Assembly (NCBI GenBank): GCA_900769975.1
Contig: CAAGIR010000170.1
Coordinates: forward strand, 1-9,392
Origin: Spirochaetia bacterium
Lineage (GTDB): Bacteria; Spirochaetota; Spirochaetia; Treponematales; Treponemataceae
Reading direction: 5' to 3'
DNA length: 9,392 nucleotides
Shown here: positions 6,035 through 9,392 of the stretch, in pieces
How positions within the stretch are numbered: the first letter of the stretch is position 1
Layout: each line of letters starts with the position of its first letter
Translations under genes and position numbers: made by a program
Notes under the pieces: model-generated
The model's input: the letters and a program-made list of their open reading frames with translations, nothing else
The model's database searches: none
Told to the model about the DNA's origin: nothing

Positions 6035-7129
6035 TTAATCTTCAAAAAGAACAGCGTCCTTCTGACCGTTTACATCACCTTTTGCATATTCAACACGACC
6101 AATTTTATACGCTTTCATATCAGGACAATAATCTTTATGATATTTGGAAGCATTATTATTGAACATATCCACAACAGCATCAGCATCCTTGGCATTAACA
6201 GCAAGCACAAAACCAATACCCATATTGAAAGTGTTATAAATACTGTCCAAATCAGCACCACGACGAATAAGCTCACCAAAAACAGGAGGAATGTCCCAGC
6301 TGTCACGTTTAATTACAGAAATAAGCTGCTTTTTACCATTTTCAGCCTTAGGATACATACGAGGAATATTTTCATAAAAACCGCCGCCAGTAACATGAAC
6401 CATACCATGAACAGCCTTGCGATATTTTTCAAGCACTTCCATAACAGGCTTTACATAAATGCGGGTAGGAGTCAAAAGCACTTCCCCGATAGTTTTACCA
6501 GTATCCTTACCATCCAAAACAAAAGGATCATCAAAATTCTGAACAAGTTTGCGCACAAGACTAAACCCATTAGAATGAACACCCGTAGAAGACAACCCAA
6601 TCAAAACATCACCGTCTTTAATTGCCTCACCAGTAATCATTTCAGATTTTTCACCCACGCCAACGCCAAAACCAGCCAAATCATACTTACCGTCATCATA
6701 AAAATCAGGCATTTCAGCAGTTTCGCCACCCAGCAAAGCACAACCAGTATCAACACAACCGTCAGCAACACCCTTTACCAAATCAGCAGCCACATCCGCT
6801 TCAAGCTTACCGCAAGCAACATAATCCAGGAAAAACAAAGTCTGCACACCAGAACAAAGAATATCATTCACACTCATAGCAACACAATCAATGCCCACAG
6901 TGTCATATTTCTTCATTTTAAAAGCAATATCAAGTTTTGTACCCACACCATCAGTACCACTAACGATAACAGGATTTTTCAACCCCTTAGGCACTTCAAA
7001 CATACCGTTAAAGCTTCCAAGCCCAGTCAACAAACCAGGAATAGCAGTTCTTTTTGCATGTTCTTTATATTTATTAACCGCACGGTAACCTTCTTCAACA
7101 TCAACACCAGATTCTTTATAAGATGCCAT
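6035..7129 (-). CDS. purM: phosphoribosylformylglycinamidine cyclo-ligase (AIR synthetase)
   Basis: ATP-dependent closure of FGAM to AIR, step 5 of IMP synthesis; cytosolic homodimer. At 364 residues it is slightly longer than E. coli PurM (345). Family signatures are in order: YKESGVDVEEG at the N-terminus, DGVGTK (60-65), GGETAEMPDFY (134-144), HSNGFSLVRK (185-194) and HVTGGGFYENIPR (245-257). The ATG at 7129 has AGGAG six nt upstream, a good Shine-Dalgarno. The product AIR is the substrate of PurE, encoded by the preceding gene, and purN follows. The 161-bp gap from purE is long for an operon and holds a strong hairpin, so read-through or a separate promoter may set the purM level. Confidence 0.97.
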   Translation of the reverse strand: MASYKESGVDVEEGYRAVNKYKEHAKRTAIPGLLTGLGSFNGMFEVPKGLKNPVIVSGTDGVGTKLDIAFKMKKYDTVGIDCVAMSVNDILCSGVQTLFFLDYVACGKLEADVAADLVKGVADGCVDTGCALLGGETAEMPDFYDDGKYDLAGFGVGVGEKSEMITGEAIKDGDVLIGLSSTGVHSNGFSLVRKLVQNFDDPFVLDGKDTGKTIGEVLLTPTRIYVKPVMEVLEKYRKAVHGMVHVTGGGFYENIPRMYPKAENGKKQLISVIKRDSWDIPPVFGELIRRGADLDSIYNTFNMGIGFVLAVNAKDADAVVDMFNNNASKYHKDYCPDMKAYKIGRVEYAKGDVNGQKDAVLFED

Positions 7130-7156
7130 AAAAAACTCCTAAATAAAAACATAAAG

Positions 7157-7214
7157 GAGGGGAAAGCCTTCCCCTCGCTCGCACTACGTTGCTCGCTACC
7201 CTTTCTAGCGGGGC
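7157..7214 (-). repeat. GC-rich hairpin and GCTCGC repeats in the purE-purM gap
   Basis: GAGGGGAA (7157-7164) and TTCCCCTC (7169-7176) form an 8-bp stem with a 4-nt loop. On the minus strand it is followed by a T-rich but interrupted tract before the purM Shine-Dalgarno, so it could act as a partial terminator. Next to it GCTCGC occurs twice (7177-7182 and 7191-7196), and GCGGGGC (7208-7214) can pair with GCCCCGC (7268-7274). The composition is much more GC-rich than the flanks, suggesting an inserted repetitive element. Confidence 0.5.
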
Positions 7215-7290
7215 AAACATAATTTACAAAAAAAAATTAAACAAATCTTCAGAAACGCCGCAACATCGCCCCGCAACGCCCCAAAATTTC

Positions 7291-7785
7291 CTAAAACTTC
7301 ACATCCAGACCAGTTGCTTCTGCGTCGGCAGCAAGTTTTGCCCTAAAATCCTTTAATTTTTTAGCCAGAATATCATCCTGTAACGCAAGAATCTGCAAAG
7401 CAAGATAAGCCGCATTTTTTGCACTGTTAATTCCCACCGTTGCAACAGGAATCTGAGGCGGCATCTGAACAATGCTTAGCAAAGCATCCATTCCGCCAAG
7501 CCCATTCGACTTGTCACTCACACATTCAAGAGGCACACCAATCACAGGCAAAACAGACATACCGGCAATCACACCAGGCAGAGCAGCCGCAAGACCAGCC
7601 CCAGCAATAATCACCTTACAGCCATCATTTTCCACCTGCTCAACAGTTTTTTTGAGCAAAGCGCCAGCTCTGTGAGCCGAAATAATGTATGCTTTATAAT
7701 CCACACCAAATTCTTCAAGAATATCGGCAGCCTTTTTCATCGTATCTTTATCAGACTTAGAACCAAAAAAAATAGCAACTTTCAT
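7291..7785 (-). CDS. purE: 5-(carboxyamino)imidazole ribonucleotide mutase-type PurE
   Basis: Forms CAIR, step 6 of IMP synthesis, by class I N5-CAIR mutase or AIR carboxylase chemistry. The chosen form has 164 residues. GSKSDKDT (8-15) is the nucleotide-phosphate motif, SAHR (36-39) carries the catalytic His38, and SIVQMPPQIPVATVGI (104-119) is the class I signature. The usual AGAGGAAHLPG reads AGAGLAAALPG (61-71), so the conserved His of that loop is Ala68. No purK is present in the window, so class I versus carboxylase chemistry cannot be settled from context. ATG 7785 is preferred over a TTG at 7842: family proteins start at MKVAIFFGSKSD, and the extra 19 residues would be translated through the promoter. 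It is the first gene of the purine operon. Confidence 0.93.
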   Translation of the reverse strand: MKVAIFFGSKSDKDTMKKAADILEEFGVDYKAYIISAHRAGALLKKTVEQVENDGCKVIIAGAGLAAALPGVIAGMSVLPVIGVPLECVSDKSNGLGGMDALLSIVQMPPQIPVATVGINSAKNAAYLALQILALQDDILAKKLKDFRAKLAADAEATGLDVKF

Positions 7786-7791
7786 AAACTG

Positions 7792-7820
7792 AATATACCA
7801 CAATATCAATAGATTTTCAA
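7792..7820 (-). promoter_or_regulatory. purE operon promoter, predicted leaderless start
   Basis: TTGAAA (7820-7815), an exact 17-nt spacer and TATATT (7797-7792) are followed by six nt before the ATG at 7785. The start site predicted from the -10 falls on the A of the ATG. There is no Shine-Dalgarno and no room for a purine riboswitch. Confidence 0.65.
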
Positions 7821-7850
7821 CAATCCCCACAAACAACAACAAGTCGAAGC

Positions 7851-8199
7851 CACCGAGGTCTGACCCCGTTTTTTCCTACCACTGTGATAAAACTCGCCTT
7901 GTTTTCTTTGGTGGGCACGTGGGCGGTTTCGCCAGCTGGGTGCGGAATGTGCAGGGTTTGTGCGATGCAGCGTACCGAGGCTTGAACAGGCGGACTTTAG
8001 TCCGAGTCGCAACTATGACACGAAATGGCTGGGGTATTTATGTTGGAAAGGTGATTTTTTGTTTCGTGGCATAGTTATCGACCGAGCCGAAGTCGGCGAG
8101 CTGTGAAAGGCGACTGACTGCGTAATTCTTTGCTGAAATAAAAAAATACGCCGAAATACACCGAGGTCTGACCCTCTTTTACATCTCCCGTTTTTTCCT
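7851..8199. repeat. GC-richer, hairpin-rich intergenic element bounded by direct repeats
   Basis: CACCGAGGTCTGACCC occurs at 7851-7866 and 8159-8174 in the same orientation. In both copies CCCGTTTTTTCCT follows, at 7865-7877 and 8187-8199; the second copy carries a 12-nt insertion between the two parts. The sequence between is visibly more GC-rich than its surroundings and full of inverted repeats. These are GGCG/CGCC (7922-7933), CGGACT/AGTCCG (7991-8004), a 15-nt pair with one mismatch (8011-8025 with 8062-8076) and GCCGA/TCGGC (8086-8097). No credible protein is encoded. It resembles a non-autonomous repeat or REP/MITE-like element; no transposase is visible. Confidence 0.55.
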
Positions 8200-8200
8200 G

Positions 8201-8229
8201 TTGAAACTGAATTTAAAATATTATAAAAT
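8201..8229 (+). promoter_or_regulatory. promoter of the AEC permease gene
   Basis: TTGAAA (8201-8206), a 17-nt spacer and TAAAAT (8224-8229) are followed by eight nt before the ATG at 8238. The predicted start is about 8236, leaving a leader of roughly 0-2 nt. There is no clear Shine-Dalgarno. The -35 begins directly after the second direct-repeat copy. Confidence 0.6.
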
Positions 8230-8237
8230 GCTGAGTT

Positions 8238-9239
8238 ATGAACGACCTCCTGTTTTCTATCAATGCTGTTTTTCCTATTATTTTGGTTGCCGCCTTTGGC
8301 TTTATTGCCCGCGAAACAGGAATCATAAATGAAAATTTTGTAAAAACTGGTAATAAGTTCTGTTTCAGGTTCGGCTTTTCCACAATGATGTTCGTAAACA
8401 TATATCAAATAGAAGATGTTGGTGAAATTCGCTGGAATGTTGTTCTTTTTGCCGTTCTTGTAATACTCGTACTTTTTTTCATAGGTCTTTTCTGGATAAT
8501 TTTCATGGAAAAAACACCCTCTCAAAAAGGAGTAATACACCAGGCGTTTTATCGTTCAAATTATGCAACAATCGGATTACCGCTGGCATTCAACATCATC
8601 GGCGAGGAAGGTTTAATCCTTGCCTCGCTCATTTCTGCTTTTTCTGTGCCACTTTATAATATTCTGGGCGTAATTTCACTTTCCATGTTTAATAAAGATG
8701 AAAACAAATCAAACGAAAAACTTTTTGTTCACGTCCTCAAAGAAATCGTCAAAAATCCGTTGATACAAGGTGTCGCTGCTGGAATGTTTTGCGTTATAAT
8801 CCGTCCGTTTGTCGGTTCCTGGCGTTTCAGCACAAGCAATATCAGATTTATTTATAAAGGACTCGAAGCACTCGGTTCCATTGCTCCCTGGCTTTCTTTA
8901 ATAATTCTGGGCGGACAGTTCAAATTTTCTTCCGTAAAAAAACTCCTGCCAAAAATTGTGTTAAGCACATTTGTAAGGCTCATTCTTGCGCCAGTTATCG
9001 GCATGCTCATAATTATCTTTTTACCGCCAGTGTTTAATCTTCCTCATTTCACTGCCCCAGAATATGCTGCACTTTTTGCACTTTTTGCCACACCAGAAGC
9101 AGTTGCAAGCATAGCTATGGCAGATCAAATGGGCGGTGACAGCGAACTGGCAGGTCAAATCCTCGTCTGGACAACCATTTTTTCCACGCTGACCTTATTT
9201 GCTTTTGTCGCATTTTTCAGGCACATTGGATTATTTTAA
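8238..9239 (+). CDS. AEC-family (auxin efflux carrier-like) permease
   Basis: A 333-residue integral membrane protein of the AEC / Mem_trans family, secondary carriers whose bacterial members include malate and other organic-acid permeases. About nine or ten hydrophobic segments are seen, at roughly 5-24, 40-56, 68-90, 112-150 (probably two), 172-193, 210-226, 238-264, 275-292 and 305-327. Family features are RSNYATIGLPLAF (106-118) in the first half and the broken-helix segment ATPEAVASIAMADQMGGD (284-301) near the end. The length is normal and the frame intact. It is the only plus-strand gene, divergent from purE and with its own promoter. It has no visible partner gene, so the substrate cannot be assigned. 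No clear terminator follows in 9240-9392. Confidence 0.88.
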   Translation: MNDLLFSINAVFPIILVAAFGFIARETGIINENFVKTGNKFCFRFGFSTMMFVNIYQIEDVGEIRWNVVLFAVLVILVLFFIGLFWIIFMEKTPSQKGVIHQAFYRSNYATIGLPLAFNIIGEEGLILASLISAFSVPLYNILGVISLSMFNKDENKSNEKLFVHVLKEIVKNPLIQGVAAGMFCVIIRPFVGSWRFSTSNIRFIYKGLEALGSIAPWLSLIILGGQFKFSSVKKLLPKIVLSTFVRLILAPVIGMLIIIFLPPVFNLPHFTAPEYAALFALFATPEAVASIAMADQMGGDSELAGQILVWTTIFSTLTLFAFVAFFRHIGLF

Positions 9240-9392
9240 TTTTATCCGCACCACGACTGCGCATAGTTCCGCATTACCTTTCCCTAATATGTTGTGTCTT
9301 CTGTCAAGAATAAAAATCAGATAAGATCATTCGGCAATTTACCACTCTAATATTCTTGGATCATGAATAAATCATGCCATATAGGGCAATGG

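Noticed and set aside
5870..7222. 450-codon plus-strand open frame
   Set aside because: It is antisense to purM and part of purN, which carry full family motifs. Its translation is Asn/Thr/Ile/His-rich without domains, as expected of a shadow frame.
7786..7842. 19-residue N-terminal extension of PurE from a TTG
   Set aside because: It is absent from the family and would place coding sequence over a well-formed promoter. ATG 7785 matches the conserved start.
7786..7850. Purine riboswitch upstream of purE
   Set aside because: The predicted promoter leaves no 5' leader, and no conserved riboswitch helices are seen.
7806..8012. 68-codon minus-strand open frame
   Set aside because: It runs across the repeat element and the purE promoter, with no ribosome site or family resemblance. 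It is likely a by-product of the repeat.
8013..8540. 175-codon minus-strand open frame
   Set aside because: It overlaps the AEC permease start and the repeat region. It is low in recognisable structure and lies antisense to a clear gene.

Overview
The window is AT-rich bacterial DNA with densely packed, mostly minus-strand genes. Protein families and base composition suggest a host-associated spirochaete of the Treponema type. That is inference: no rRNA, tRNA or lineage-specific marker is present.

Layout, left to right. (1) 1-160: a non-coding tail with a candidate terminator for cdd. (2) 161-571, minus: cytidine deaminase, with its own promoter fused to a terminator. (3) 607-677: intrinsic terminator of the ABC operon. 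(4) 747-2510 and 2648-4423, minus: the two half-transporters of a heterodimeric ABC exporter (BmrCD / TM287-288 / LmrCD type), separated by 137 bp holding three tandem hairpins. (5) 4424-4740: the exporter's leader, with a promoter, an unlisted 25-codon ORF behind a perfect Shine-Dalgarno (SD) sequence, an SD/anti-SD stem and attenuator-like hairpins. (6) 4844-7785, minus: purine operon purE-purM-purN followed by a MutT/MutX-like Nudix gene. (7) 7786-8237: divergent intergenic region with a promoter at each end and a GC-richer, hairpin-rich repeat between them. (8) 8238-9239, plus: an AEC-family permease.

Most genes serve nucleotides. PurN, PurE and PurM catalyse steps 3, 6 and 5 of IMP synthesis, Cdd salvages cytidine, and the Nudix enzyme probably cleans the nucleotide pool. 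The exporter is a separate module. Its organisation (short leader ORF, then a degenerate-site subunit, then a catalytic-site subunit) parallels Bacillus subtilis bmrB-bmrC-bmrD, where leader-peptide translation controls transcription attenuation. This is the best candidate here for an undescribed regulatory system.

A second theme is that cdd, purE and the AEC gene each have a good sigma-70-type promoter whose -10 box lies only 6-8 nt from the start codon, with no SD. This predicts leaderless or nearly leaderless mRNAs, in sharp contrast to the exporter leader ORF and its perfect SD.
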